Source: Atopomonas hussainii (GTDB lineage: Bacteria > Pseudomonadota > Gammaproteobacteria > Pseudomonadales > Pseudomonadaceae). From it: a DNA stretch of 64,000 nucleotides. The notes beneath the pieces were generated by a model, which worked only from the letters and a program-made list of their open reading frames with translations, ran no database searches and had not been told where the DNA came from. How positions within the stretch are numbered: position 1 is the stretch's first letter; each line of letters begins with the position of its first letter. Shown here one piece after another: positions 42,232 through 50,827 of this stretch. Where the stretch lies: the NCBI RefSeq assembly GCF_900109735.1, contig NZ_FOAS01000010.1, positions 62,001 through 126,000 on the forward strand. Direction: 5' to 3'. The translations under genes were made by a program, and so were the position numbers.

Positions 42232-42926
42232 ACGTAGCGGTCATTCCGGCGCGAGGCGGTAGCAAGCGCATTCCGCGCAAGAACATCAAGACCTTCTGCG
42301 GCCGGCCGATGATCGCCTGGTCGATCCTGGCGGCGCAGCAAAGCGGCCTGTTCGAACGCATCATTGTCTCCACGGACGATGAAGAGATCGCCGAGGTGGC
42401 GCGGGAGTGGGGCGCGGAAACACCGTTCGTCCGCCCGCCGGAGCTATCCGACGACTATGCCGGCACCACCGAGGTGATTGCCCATGCCACCCGCTGGCTC
42501 GAGGCCCAGGGCCCGGTTGTGGCTACGGTCTGCTGCATCTATGCCACTGCGCCGCTGATACAGGCACAAGACCTGAAACGCGGTCTTGAGGTTTTGCAAT
42601 CGGGCGATTGGGCATATGCTTTCTCGGTTGCCGAGTTCTCGCCGTCGGTCTATCGCGCCTTCCAGGCGTTGCCCGAAGGTGGACTCGCCATGCTGTTTTC
42701 AGGGTACTTCTCGACACGTTCCCAGGATTTGCCCGTGGCTCTGCACGATGCCGCGCAGTTCTATTGGGGCCGCCCCGACGCCTGGACGCAGGGGCTGAGA
42801 ATTTTCGATCGCCACTCGATGCCCGTCGCCATTCCGCGCTGGAGAGTGCAGGACATCGATGACATGGACGATTGGATTCGCGCTGAAATGATCTTCAAAC
42901 AAATGACGAGTGACAAGACACAATGA
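42228..42926 (+). CDS. pseF: Pseudaminic acid cytidylyltransferase
   Basis: PseF activates pseudaminic acid to CMP-Pse, the donor for its transferase. The 232-residue protein has the CMP-sialate synthetase signature NVAVIPARGGSKRIPRKNIK at the very start and IVSTDDEEIAEVA near residue 46. A GRPDAWTQGLRIFDRHSMPVAIPRWRVQDIDDMDDW end is typical of PseF. The start is a TTG at 42228 whose last bases overlap the pseC stop (TTGA), so translation is coupled. Confidence 0.93.
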   Translation: MNVAVIPARGGSKRIPRKNIKTFCGRPMIAWSILAAQQSGLFERIIVSTDDEEIAEVAREWGAETPFVRPPELSDDYAGTTEVIAHATRWLEAQGPVVATVCCIYATAPLIQAQDLKRGLEVLQSGDWAYAFSVAEFSPSVYRAFQALPEGGLAMLFSGYFSTRSQDLPVALHDAAQFYWGRPDAWTQGLRIFDRHSMPVAIPRWRVQDIDDMDDWIRAEMIFKQMTSDKTQ

Positions 42927-43555
42927 GTGCATCGGATTATGTGACGCCGCAGGAAGGCTTCTGGGCGGGCGAGTTCGGCTCCGAGTACATCGGCCGTAAC
43001 GACAGCCAGCAGCTGCTGGCTTCCAACCTGAATTTCTTCACCAAGGCGCTCAAGCAGGCGGGTCGGGTCGGCTCGGCAATCGAGTTTGGCGCCAACATCG
43101 GGATGAACCTGCGTGCCTTGCAGTTGCTCTATCCGGATGTGGCTCTGCACGGCGTGGAGATCAACCCCGATGCGGCAGCCCAGCTGCGCTCGCACATCGG
43201 CCAGGACAACGTCTACGAAGGTTCGATTTTCAACTACCCGGTTGAGCAGCAGGTGGACCTTTCGCTGATCAAGGGTGTGCTCATCCACATTAATCCGGAC
43301 ATGCTGCCGGTGGTCTACGAGAAGCTCTACACCGCGTCCCGTCGCTTTGTGCTGGTATGTGAGTACTACAATCCGTCGCCCGTGGCGATCTCCTACCGCG
43401 GTCATGCCGACCGGCTGTTCAAGCGCGATTTTGCCGGCGAGATGATGGACAAGTATCTGGATCTGAAGCTGGTCGATTACGGCTTCGCCTATCGCCGCGA
43501 TCCTGCGTTCCCGCAGGACGACATCACCTGGTTCCTGATGGAAAAGGGGGCCTGA
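42923..43555 (+). CDS. Pseudaminic acid biosynthesis-associated methylase
   Basis: The 210-residue SAM-dependent methyltransferase begins with YVTPQEGFWAGEFGSEYIGRN and has motif I as IEFGANIGMNLRAL near residue 52. Members of this narrow family occur almost only inside pse clusters; their substrate has not been proven as far as I know. Possibilities are methylation of an N- or O-substituent of pseudaminic acid. It overlaps pseF by 4 bp and ends 1 bp before the amidotransferase. Confidence 0.85.
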   Translation: MSASDYVTPQEGFWAGEFGSEYIGRNDSQQLLASNLNFFTKALKQAGRVGSAIEFGANIGMNLRALQLLYPDVALHGVEINPDAAAQLRSHIGQDNVYEGSIFNYPVEQQVDLSLIKGVLIHINPDMLPVVYEKLYTASRRFVLVCEYYNPSPVAISYRGHADRLFKRDFAGEMMDKYLDLKLVDYGFAYRRDPAFPQDDITWFLMEKGA

Positions 43556-43556
43556 G

Positions 43557-44705
43557 ATGCTCAAGTACTGTGTTCGTTGCGTGATGCCGCACACCAAGCC
43601 GGATCTGCATATTGACGAAGAGGGCGTCTGCAACGCCTGCCGCTCGTACGAGAAGCGCAAGGAAGTCGATTGGGACCAGCGCAAGAGCGAGCTGCTGACG
43701 CTGCTTGAGAAATACCGCAAGCATGGCAGCAATTGGGACTGCATCGTTCCGGTGAGCGGCGGTAAGGACAGCACCTACCAGGTGATTCGCATGTTGCAGC
43801 TGGGCCTCAATCCGCTGTGCGTGACCTCGACAACCTGCGACCTGAGCGAAATCGGCCGGCGCAATATCGAGAACCTGCAACGCCTGGGCGTCGACCATGT
43901 GGCTTTCACGCCCAATCCTCTGGTGCGCGCCAAGCTCAATCGCATCGGTCTGACCGAGGTGGGTGATATCTCCTGGCCGGAGCACGTCGGCATCTTCACC
44001 ATTCCGGTGCGTGCAGCGGTGCAGTACAACGTGCCTCTGATCGTCTGGGGTGAGAACTCGCAGAACGAGTACGGAGGCCCGGCGGCGGCGACCGAGAACA
44101 ACACCTTGACCCGGCGCTGGCTGGAAGAGTTCGGCGGCCTGCTCGGCTTGCGCGTGTCAGATTTGTCCGAGACCTACGGCATCGAGCAGCGCCATCTGTT
44201 GCCGTATCAGTACCCATCCGACGAGGAGCTGCAGCGCGTCGGCGTGACCGGCCTGTTCCTCGGCCATTACCTGCCCTGGGATGGCTTGTCGAATGCACTG
44301 ATCGCCCAGGCCAACGGCTTTGTTACTTACGACGAGCCTGTCGAAGGCTCGATGGTGAATTACGAGAACCTCGACAACCACCAGACCGGCATCCACGACT
44401 ACTTCAAGTATCTGAAGTTCGGCTTTTCCCGCGCGACCGACATCGCCTGCCTGCACGTGCGGCGGGGTCGTATCACGCGTCAGGACGCCATCGAGATCGT
44501 CAAGGCGCGCGACGGCAAGTTCCCCTGGAGCTACCTGGGCAAGCCGCTGGCCGAAATTCTCGAGCCACTGGAAATGACCACCGACGAGTTCATCAAGATC
44601 TGTGACCGCTTCACCAACAAGAAGATCTTCAAGCGTGATGCCTCGGGTACGTTGGTGAAGGATCGGCATGGCAACCTCGAGAAGCTGAATCACGACAATC
44701 CATGA
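43557..44705 (+). CDS. N-acetyl sugar amidotransferase (PseA/WbpG family), copy 1
   Basis: This ATP pyrophosphatase replaces an acetamido oxygen with nitrogen to give an acetamidino group, using ammonia delivered by HisH-HisF partners. The 382-residue protein has two N-terminal cysteine pairs (CVRC at residues 5-8 and CNAC near 25-28), likely binding zinc, and the PP-loop SGGKDS at residues 67-72. Its position between the pse methylase and the hisH/hisF-like pair within the pse genes suggests that pseudaminic acid is its substrate, giving the 5- or 7-acetamidino form. PseA in Campylobacter is the nearest named relative in role. Confidence 0.9.
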   Translation: MLKYCVRCVMPHTKPDLHIDEEGVCNACRSYEKRKEVDWDQRKSELLTLLEKYRKHGSNWDCIVPVSGGKDSTYQVIRMLQLGLNPLCVTSTTCDLSEIGRRNIENLQRLGVDHVAFTPNPLVRAKLNRIGLTEVGDISWPEHVGIFTIPVRAAVQYNVPLIVWGENSQNEYGGPAAATENNTLTRRWLEEFGGLLGLRVSDLSETYGIEQRHLLPYQYPSDEELQRVGVTGLFLGHYLPWDGLSNALIAQANGFVTYDEPVEGSMVNYENLDNHQTGIHDYFKYLKFGFSRATDIACLHVRRGRITRQDAIEIVKARDGKFPWSYLGKPLAEILEPLEMTTDEFIKICDRFTNKKIFKRDASGTLVKDRHGNLEKLNHDNP

Positions 44706-45325
44706 AGATCGCCATCGTTAACTATGGGATGGGCAACCTAGGCTCGGTTCGCCGGGCCTTCGAGGAGCTGGGCGCCGAGCCGCTGATCGCCAATCACCCG
44801 TCTGCACTTTACGACGTCAATCGCATCGTCCTGCCTGGCGTAGGTGCCTTTGCCGAGGGCATGGCGCACCTGGACCAGGGCGGCTGGAGCGATGCGTTGC
44901 GCGAGCTGGTGGGCGAGCAGGGCAAACCTCTGCTGGGAATCTGTCTGGGTATGCAGATGCTAGCCGGGGAGGGGCACGAAGGTGGTGTCACGCCTGGTCT
45001 CGGCTTGATTCCCGGGCAGGTACGTCGCCTTGACACCTTGGGCTGCGCGCTGCGTATTCCGCATGTGGGTTGGAACGAGGTGTGTCACGCGGAGCAAGAC
45101 GTTCTCTTCGAGGGCATTCCGTCCGCCGCAGATTTTTATTTCGTACACAGCTACGCCTTCGTTCCCGAGCAACGCGAGCACTTGCTCGCGAGCGTGCCTT
45201 ATGGCGTCGGCCTGACAGCGGCGGTGCGCCGTGATCATGTATTCGGCTGTCAGTTCCACCCAGAAAAAAGCTCGAAGGCCGGGCGTCGCCTGTTGCGCAA
45301 CTTCCTGAGTTATTCGCCATGCTGA
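44702..45325 (+). CDS. HisH-like glutaminase of amidotransferase module 1
   Basis: This class I glutamine amidotransferase releases ammonia from glutamine. The 207-residue protein has the nucleophile C81 in GICLGMQML and the His-Glu pair in FGCQFHPEKSS, so the triad is complete. It begins four bases inside the PseA-like gene and overlaps the HisF-like gene. Full-length histidine genes are not around it, so its job is ammonia supply to the sugar amidotransferase rather than histidine synthesis. Confidence 0.9.
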   Translation: MKIAIVNYGMGNLGSVRRAFEELGAEPLIANHPSALYDVNRIVLPGVGAFAEGMAHLDQGGWSDALRELVGEQGKPLLGICLGMQMLAGEGHEGGVTPGLGLIPGQVRRLDTLGCALRIPHVGWNEVCHAEQDVLFEGIPSAADFYFVHSYAFVPEQREHLLASVPYGVGLTAAVRRDHVFGCQFHPEKSSKAGRRLLRNFLSYSPC

Positions 45326-46101
45326 AGGTTCGTGTCATTCCGACCCTACTCTGGAAGGGGCTGGGCCTGGTGAAAGGTGTCGGCTTCGATAGCTGGCGTC
45401 GGGTCGGGCCGGTACTGCCGGCGGTCAAGGTCTACAACGCGCGTGATGTCGACGAGTTGATCCTGGTGGATATCAACGCCACCCTGGAAAGCGAGCTGCC
45501 GGATCATGACTCGGTAAACGATTTCTCCGAGGAATGCGCGGTGCCGCTGACCGTGGGCGGTGGCATCAGCAGTCTGGAACAGGTGCTGGCGCTGCTGCAC
45601 AGCGGTGCCGACAAGATCGCCGTCAACAGTGCGGCCTATGCCGAGCCGGGGTTGATCGATGCAGCCGCGTCGCGCTTTGGCGCGCAATGCGTGGTGGCCA
45701 GCATCGACGTGCGCCGCCTGGATGAGGGTGACTACCGCTGCTTCAGTCACGCCGGCACCCAGGATACCGGCCGTGAAGTGCTGGCCTGGGCGCGCGAGCT
45801 GGCTGACCGTGGTGCCGGCGAGATACTGCTGACCTCCATCGAGCGCGACGGCAGCATGACCGGCTATGACCTGGCGCTGGTGGAGCGCGTCGCGCGTGCC
45901 GTGGATATCCCGGTGATCGCCTCCGGCGGTGCGGGGAGCTACCAGCACATGATCGATGTGGTACAGCAGGCAGGCGCCTCGGCGGTTGCCGCCGCGAGCA
46001 TCTTCCATTTCACCGAGCTGACGCCGGCCGGGGCCAAGGCGGCGATGCAGGCTGCGGGCATTCCGGTGCGGCGCAACTTCGTCGGTGAGGCCAATCCGTG
46101 A
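45319..46101 (+). CDS. HisF-like ammonia channel subunit of module 1
   Basis: The 260-residue TIM barrel resembles HisF along its length (VGGGISSLEQVLALLHSGADKIAVNS, GGAGSYQHMIDVV). The catalytic aspartate of true HisF at position 11 (CLDV) is replaced by leucine here (IPTLLW), while the second aspartate, in ASIDVRR, is kept. Loss of Asp11 argues against cyclase activity in histidine synthesis and for a structural role, passing ammonia from the HisH-like partner to the amidotransferase. The gene overlaps its neighbours on both sides. Confidence 0.9.
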   Translation: MLKVRVIPTLLWKGLGLVKGVGFDSWRRVGPVLPAVKVYNARDVDELILVDINATLESELPDHDSVNDFSEECAVPLTVGGGISSLEQVLALLHSGADKIAVNSAAYAEPGLIDAAASRFGAQCVVASIDVRRLDEGDYRCFSHAGTQDTGREVLAWARELADRGAGEILLTSIERDGSMTGYDLALVERVARAVDIPVIASGGAGSYQHMIDVVQQAGASAVAAASIFHFTELTPAGAKAAMQAAGIPVRRNFVGEANP

Positions 46102-47612
46102 AGGTGGTTCTGCGCGTCGATGCCAGCGAGAGGATCGGTACTGGGCACTTCATGCGTTGCCTGACGCTGGCCGACACTCTGCTCAAGCGTGGCGCGCAAT
46201 GCGTTTTTCTCAGCCGTGACTTGCCTGCGCATCTGCAGCAATTGGTGCAGCGTCAGGGCCATACCCTGCGGCATCTGCCTGTCCACGAGGCGGGCACCTG
46301 CGTGGGTGATCTGGCGCATTCGGACTGGCTGGGTACCGATCAGGTCAGCGATGCTGCCGACTGCCTGGCGGCACTGCAAGGGCAGCTGCATGACTGGCTG
46401 ATCGTCGACCACTATGCTCTGGATTCCCGCTGGGAAACTCAGCTGCGCCAGGTCGCCGGACGAATCCTGGTCATCGATGACCTTGCCGATCGACGGCATG
46501 ATTGCGACCTGCTGCTCGATCAGAACCTGTATCAGGACATGCAGACACGCTACGCCGACAAGGTCCCGCAAGCCTGCCGTCTGTTATTGGGCCCCAGGTT
46601 CGCCTTGCTGCGCGAGGAGTTCCGGCAATTGCGTGAGACCCTGGCCGGCCCGCGGGCTCAGGTCAGGCGCGTGCTGGTGTTCTTCGGCGGTGTCGACGCT
46701 CGCAATTTCACCGGGCAGGCACTGACGGCGCTGGCGGACGTTGGTTCGGCCAACTTCGAAGTGGATGTGGTGCTTGGCGCGCAGCACCCGCAGCGCGCGG
46801 CGATCGAGTTGTTGTGTCAGGCCGAGGGTTTTCGTTGCCATGTGCAGACTTCGCGGATGGCCGAACTGATGGCGGGTGCCGATCTCGCCATCGGGGCGGG
46901 CGGTACTGCGACCTGGGAGCGTTGCAGTCTGGGATTGCCGACCCTGGCGCTGAGCACTGCGGATAACCAGACGCGGCAGTTGGCCGATGCGGCTGCGGAG
47001 GGTCTGGTCTATGCACCCGAGCTAGGTGCGGACATGCAGGCGACCCTTGCCATGCACTTGCCGGCGTTGCTGCATAACGCTGCCTTGCGGCAGTTGATCT
47101 CACGCTCAGGCACGGCTGCCGTGGATGGCCTGGGTGCTCAGCGCCTGGCCACGCGCATGGGCTGCAGCGGGTTGAGCCTGCGCGAGGCGCGCGCGGAGGA
47201 TTCCAAGCATCTGTACTGTTGGCGCAATCACCCTAGGATTCGTGCCGTTTCACGCAACCAGAACGAGATCGCCTGGGAGGACCACTGCCGTTGGCTCTCC
47301 GGTGTGCTCGCTGATCCTCGACGCAAACTGCTGATTGCCTATCAGGGCGAAGCCCCCGTGGGGGTCGTGCGCTTCGACGTGGAAGGCGAAGGCGCCGAAG
47401 TCTCTATCTATCTCGTCCCCGAAGCACCGGTTCGCTGTCGCGGGGGCGATCTGTTGCAAAGTGCCGAGGATTGGCTCATGGAGCATTGCCGCGAGGTGCG
47501 GCAGCTGCATGCGCAGGTCTTGGGTGGCAACACGGTCTCCAAAGGGTTGTTCATGGCCGCAGGCTATGACGTCGACAACACGCTGTTTTCAAAGAAGCTG
47601 CATGAGCTATGA
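46098..47612 (+). CDS. pseG: PseG-PseH fusion: UDP-sugar hydrolase plus N-acetyltransferase
   Basis: The 504-residue protein joins two steps of pseudaminic acid synthesis. Residues 1 to about 345 are a GT-B-like PseG hydrolase that removes UDP from the diacetamido altrose, with GTGHFMRC at residues 14-21, VDHYALDSRWE near 110 and AIGAGGTATWERC near 267. Residues about 355-504 are a GNAT domain (LREARAEDSKHLYCWRNHP, then VSKGLFMAAGYDVDN), matching PseH, which acetylates the 4-amino sugar. No separate pseH is seen. The start is a GTG at 46098 overlapping the upstream stop; the end overlaps pseI. Confidence 0.9.
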   Translation: MKVVLRVDASERIGTGHFMRCLTLADTLLKRGAQCVFLSRDLPAHLQQLVQRQGHTLRHLPVHEAGTCVGDLAHSDWLGTDQVSDAADCLAALQGQLHDWLIVDHYALDSRWETQLRQVAGRILVIDDLADRRHDCDLLLDQNLYQDMQTRYADKVPQACRLLLGPRFALLREEFRQLRETLAGPRAQVRRVLVFFGGVDARNFTGQALTALADVGSANFEVDVVLGAQHPQRAAIELLCQAEGFRCHVQTSRMAELMAGADLAIGAGGTATWERCSLGLPTLALSTADNQTRQLADAAAEGLVYAPELGADMQATLAMHLPALLHNAALRQLISRSGTAAVDGLGAQRLATRMGCSGLSLREARAEDSKHLYCWRNHPRIRAVSRNQNEIAWEDHCRWLSGVLADPRRKLLIAYQGEAPVGVVRFDVEGEGAEVSIYLVPEAPVRCRGGDLLQSAEDWLMEHCREVRQLHAQVLGGNTVSKGLFMAAGYDVDNTLFSKKLHEL

Positions 47613-48661
47613 CTGAATCAATCAAGATCGAAAACCGTTGCATTGGCCGTGGTCACGCGCCTTTCGTCATTGCCGAGATGTCCGGCAACCACAATCAGTC
47701 TCTGGAGCGTGCACTGCAGATCGTGGAGGCAGCGGCCCGCACGGGTGCCCATGCGCTGAAGATCCAGACCTACACGGCGGATTCGATGACGCTGGATCTG
47801 GATGAAGGCGAGTTCCATATCAGTGATCCCAATAGCCTCTGGGCCGGCACCTCCCTGTACAAGCTGTATGGCGAGGCATTCACCCCCTGGGAATGGCACA
47901 AGCCGATCTTCGACCGGGCGCGCGAGCTGGGTATGATTGCCTTCAGCACGCCCTTCGATGACAAGGCCGTGGAGTTTCTCGAGTCGCTAGACGTGTCCTG
48001 CTACAAGATCGCGTCCTTCGAGAACACCGACCTGCCGTTGATCCGCCGTGTGGCTGCGACCGGCAAGCCGATGATCATTTCCACCGGCATGGCCACGGTC
48101 GCCGAGTTGGACGAGACGGTCCGTGCCGCGCGGCAGGCGGGCTGCAAGGACCTGATCCTGCTCAAGTGCACCAGCACTTACCCGGCGTCGCCGGAGAACA
48201 CCAACATCCTGACTATTCCACACCTGCGCGAGCTGTTCGGCTGCGAAGCCGGTCTTTCCGATCACACCATGGGCGTCGGCGTGTCCGTAGCGGCCGTCGC
48301 GTTGGGCGCAAGCGTGGTGGAAAAACACTTCACGCTGAGCCGTGCCGAGGGAGGGGTCGACAGCGCCTTTTCCATGGAACCGCAGGAGATGGCGCAATTG
48401 GTCGTCGAGACCGAGCGGGCCTGGCAGTCGCTGGGCTGCGTCAGCTATGGCGCTACCGCTGCCGAGGAGAAGAGCCGGGTGTTCCGCCGTTCGATCTACG
48501 CCAGCGAAGACATCGCCGCCGGTGAGCTGCTGTCACCCTGCAATGTCCGCATCATTCGCCCGGGCCTGGGCCTGCCGCCGAAATATTTCGAACAGGTCAT
48601 CGGCAAACGGGCCACGCAGGCGATCAGGCGAGGCACCCCCATCAGCTGGGATCTCATCTAG
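47609..48661 (+). CDS. pseI: Pseudaminic acid synthase
   Basis: PseI condenses the 6-deoxy altrose derivative with phosphoenolpyruvate to form pseudaminic acid. The 350-residue protein has a NeuB barrel (FVIAEMSGNHNQSLERAL, LKIQTYTADSMTLD, SDHTMGVGVS, VEKHFTLSRAEGGVDSAFSMEP in pieces) and a C-terminal antifreeze-like SAF domain (SIYASEDIAAGELLSP). The GNHNQS and TADSMTL blocks are typical of PseI rather than sialic or legionaminic synthases. Its stop shares a base with the next GTG start. Confidence 0.93.
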   Translation: MTESIKIENRCIGRGHAPFVIAEMSGNHNQSLERALQIVEAAARTGAHALKIQTYTADSMTLDLDEGEFHISDPNSLWAGTSLYKLYGEAFTPWEWHKPIFDRARELGMIAFSTPFDDKAVEFLESLDVSCYKIASFENTDLPLIRRVAATGKPMIISTGMATVAELDETVRAARQAGCKDLILLKCTSTYPASPENTNILTIPHLRELFGCEAGLSDHTMGVGVSVAAVALGASVVEKHFTLSRAEGGVDSAFSMEPQEMAQLVVETERAWQSLGCVSYGATAAEEKSRVFRRSIYASEDIAAGELLSPCNVRIIRPGLGLPPKYFEQVIGKRATQAIRRGTPISWDLI

Positions 48662-50094
48662 TGCCGCGGCCCAGTCTTGCCCAACTGATCGAGATTGAAA
48701 ACGATCCGACGTTTCTTGAGTTTCGTTGCCCGCGCAGCGGTGTGCTGCTCTGGCCGCTGGTGCGTAATCAGTTCCTGCGTCAGCTGATCTCCGACCTTTA
48801 CTACCAGCAGGCGCCGCTGGTCGAGGCCGTGCCGGCAGTGCCGCGTCGACAGGCATTGGGGGCACTTGGCCGGGTACTGGGTCACAATCTGCAGCAGGGT
48901 CGGATGCGCGGTGAGGTGTTGGTGGTCGGCACCGGTGCCGGGCATTTTCAGCGCGAGGGTCGCTGGTTCAACCGCATCACCGATTATCTGGCGCAGGAGG
49001 CTCCCGCGGACACGGTGATGGTCGAAGGCGTTGTGGACTGGCACCTACCGCACCCGCGCTGGAACCAGCGAGTCGCCTACTGGCTGCCCTGGCAGGGCGC
49101 AATCACGGTGGCGGGTCGCCTGCTGACGCGTGAACACCATCTGGCAGTCGCGCGAGAACTGCTCGAATACGCCAGGCAGCGGGCCTCGCAGTTGCTGGGG
49201 CTGACCATCGCCGATTCGAACATGGACATGCTGGTCGGCATGCAGGCGCGCAAGCTGGCGCGCCTGCCCGTGATGCAATTTGCCTATCGCCGTCTGCTGG
49301 AACGGGTACAGCCGCGCCTGGTACTACTGGAGCAGGCCTGCTACGGGGATTTTGCACCCTTCAATCAGGTCGCGCGTGAGATGGGTGTCCGCGTGGCGGA
49401 GCCCCAGCACGGCATGGTCTCCGGCGGTCACGACGCCTATTGCTATGCACCGGTGTTGCGCGAAAGCGAGGCGTATCGTGCCTGCCTGCCGCATGACTTC
49501 CTGGGTTACGGTGCCTGGTGGAACAGCCAGATCAACGTGCCGGTGCACAAGTGGGTGATCGGCAACCCGCACTATAGTGAGCAGCGTCGGAGCATGGCGT
49601 TTGCCGAGACGGAGCAAACCGACATCCTGCTGTTGGGTGACGGCATCGAATTCTCGCTGTACCTGGCCTTGGCTCAGGAGCTGGCGCAGTTGCTGCGCGG
49701 GCGTTACCGCATCGTGCTGCGGCCGCACCCGTTGGAACGTGCCGAGGTCCAGTTGCGTTTTCCCGAAGGACGCGCTGGCGATGTGCTGATCGATCCCAAT
49801 CGGGATATCTACAGTTCGTTTGCCACGGCTCATGCGGTGGTCGGAGAGGTTTCCACGGGCCTGTTCGAGGCGCAGGGAATAGCGGGCCGCGTACTGCTTT
49901 GGGAGACTGCCAAGGCGCGTTTCAGTTATCCGCAGCATCCATTCTGTGGCTTCGTTGATGCCCGGGAGCTGGTGGAGTCGCTGCAGGCGCCTCAGGCTGG
50001 GCAAACAGAGGCGCTCTCGGAGGAGATTTGGGCGCCTGACTGGGCCGGCAATTATCGGAAGTATCTGGCCCATGCCCTAGGAGCGACTGGCTGA
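48661..50094 (+). CDS. Putative GT-B-like glycosyltransferase, candidate pseudaminyl transferase
   Basis: I do not recognise a named family member. The 477-residue protein has features seen in capsule and CDP-glycerol type transferases: PQHGMVSGGHDAY with H250, LRPHPLER with H356, and EVSTGLFEAQGIAG near residue 398, which resembles the donor-binding E/S-T stretch. No signal peptide or membrane helix is evident. It starts with a GTG that overlaps the pseI stop, making it translationally coupled to CMP-pseudaminic acid synthesis, which is the reason to propose it as the pseudaminyl transferase. That role is inference. Confidence 0.6.
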   Translation: MPRPSLAQLIEIENDPTFLEFRCPRSGVLLWPLVRNQFLRQLISDLYYQQAPLVEAVPAVPRRQALGALGRVLGHNLQQGRMRGEVLVVGTGAGHFQREGRWFNRITDYLAQEAPADTVMVEGVVDWHLPHPRWNQRVAYWLPWQGAITVAGRLLTREHHLAVARELLEYARQRASQLLGLTIADSNMDMLVGMQARKLARLPVMQFAYRRLLERVQPRLVLLEQACYGDFAPFNQVAREMGVRVAEPQHGMVSGGHDAYCYAPVLRESEAYRACLPHDFLGYGAWWNSQINVPVHKWVIGNPHYSEQRRSMAFAETEQTDILLLGDGIEFSLYLALAQELAQLLRGRYRIVLRPHPLERAEVQLRFPEGRAGDVLIDPNRDIYSSFATAHAVVGEVSTGLFEAQGIAGRVLLWETAKARFSYPQHPFCGFVDARELVESLQAPQAGQTEALSEEIWAPDWAGNYRKYLAHALGATG

Positions 50095-50205
50095 AGCAAC
50101 GTCGGGCGGCCAAGGATGTGCAAACAACGTATCCTTGAGCCCTTAAATTATGCGGGCCGGCCGTGGGCCGGAAATCCGTGAAGTCACTTTGATCGGTAGT
50201 GAATC

Positions 50206-50826
50206 TTGGCCGTACAGACAATTTCAGTGATCGACTATGGCTGCGGCAATCTGGCTTCGGTCGTCAATATGATCCAGCACGTGGGTGGCGAGGCGCGCAT
50301 CATCCGCACGCCAGATGAGCTGGACAGTGCGACCAAGCTCGTTTTGCCGGGCGTTGGCGCGTTTGATCACGGCATTGGCAGCTTGCGTCAGGGGGGCTGG
50401 ATCACGCCTTTTGAGCAGGCCGTGCATCAGCGCAAGGTGCCGCTGATGGGTATCTGTCTGGGCATGCAGTTGCTGACTCGCGGCAGCGAAGAAGGCCAGG
50501 AGCCGGGGCTCGGCTGGATCGACGCGCAGGCAAGGCGCTTTCGTCCCAGCGGCCCGCGGCTGAAGGTACCGCACATGGGCTGGAACGAGGTGCGGCAGGT
50601 GCGCGCGGATGAGCTGTTACCGGCTTCGGCCAGTCCGCGGCGTTTCTACTTCGTGCATGCCTACAGGGTTGAATGCGCTGATCCTGCTGATGTGTTGCTG
50701 GAATGCGAATACGGAGAAACATTCGTGGCTGCCTTTCGCCATGCCAATATTTGGGGCTTCCAGTTTCATCCGGAGAAGAGCCATCGATTCGGTATGGAAC
50801 TCTTCCGCCGCTTCCTGGAGGTATGA
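50206..50826 (+). CDS. HisH-like glutaminase of amidotransferase module 2
   Basis: The 206-residue class I glutaminase has nucleophile C84 in GICLGMQLL and the His-Glu pair in WGFQFHPEKSH. The start is a TTG at 50206 followed by VQTISVIDYGCGNLASV; the 111-bp gap before it is the largest in this half of the cluster and may hold a promoter. It is clearly different in sequence from the first HisH copy at 44702, so the two modules did not arise by a recent local duplication. It ends 1 bp before the HisF-like gene. Confidence 0.9.
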   Translation: MAVQTISVIDYGCGNLASVVNMIQHVGGEARIIRTPDELDSATKLVLPGVGAFDHGIGSLRQGGWITPFEQAVHQRKVPLMGICLGMQLLTRGSEEGQEPGLGWIDAQARRFRPSGPRLKVPHMGWNEVRQVRADELLPASASPRRFYFVHAYRVECADPADVLLECEYGETFVAAFRHANIWGFQFHPEKSHRFGMELFRRFLEV

Positions 50827-50827
50827 G

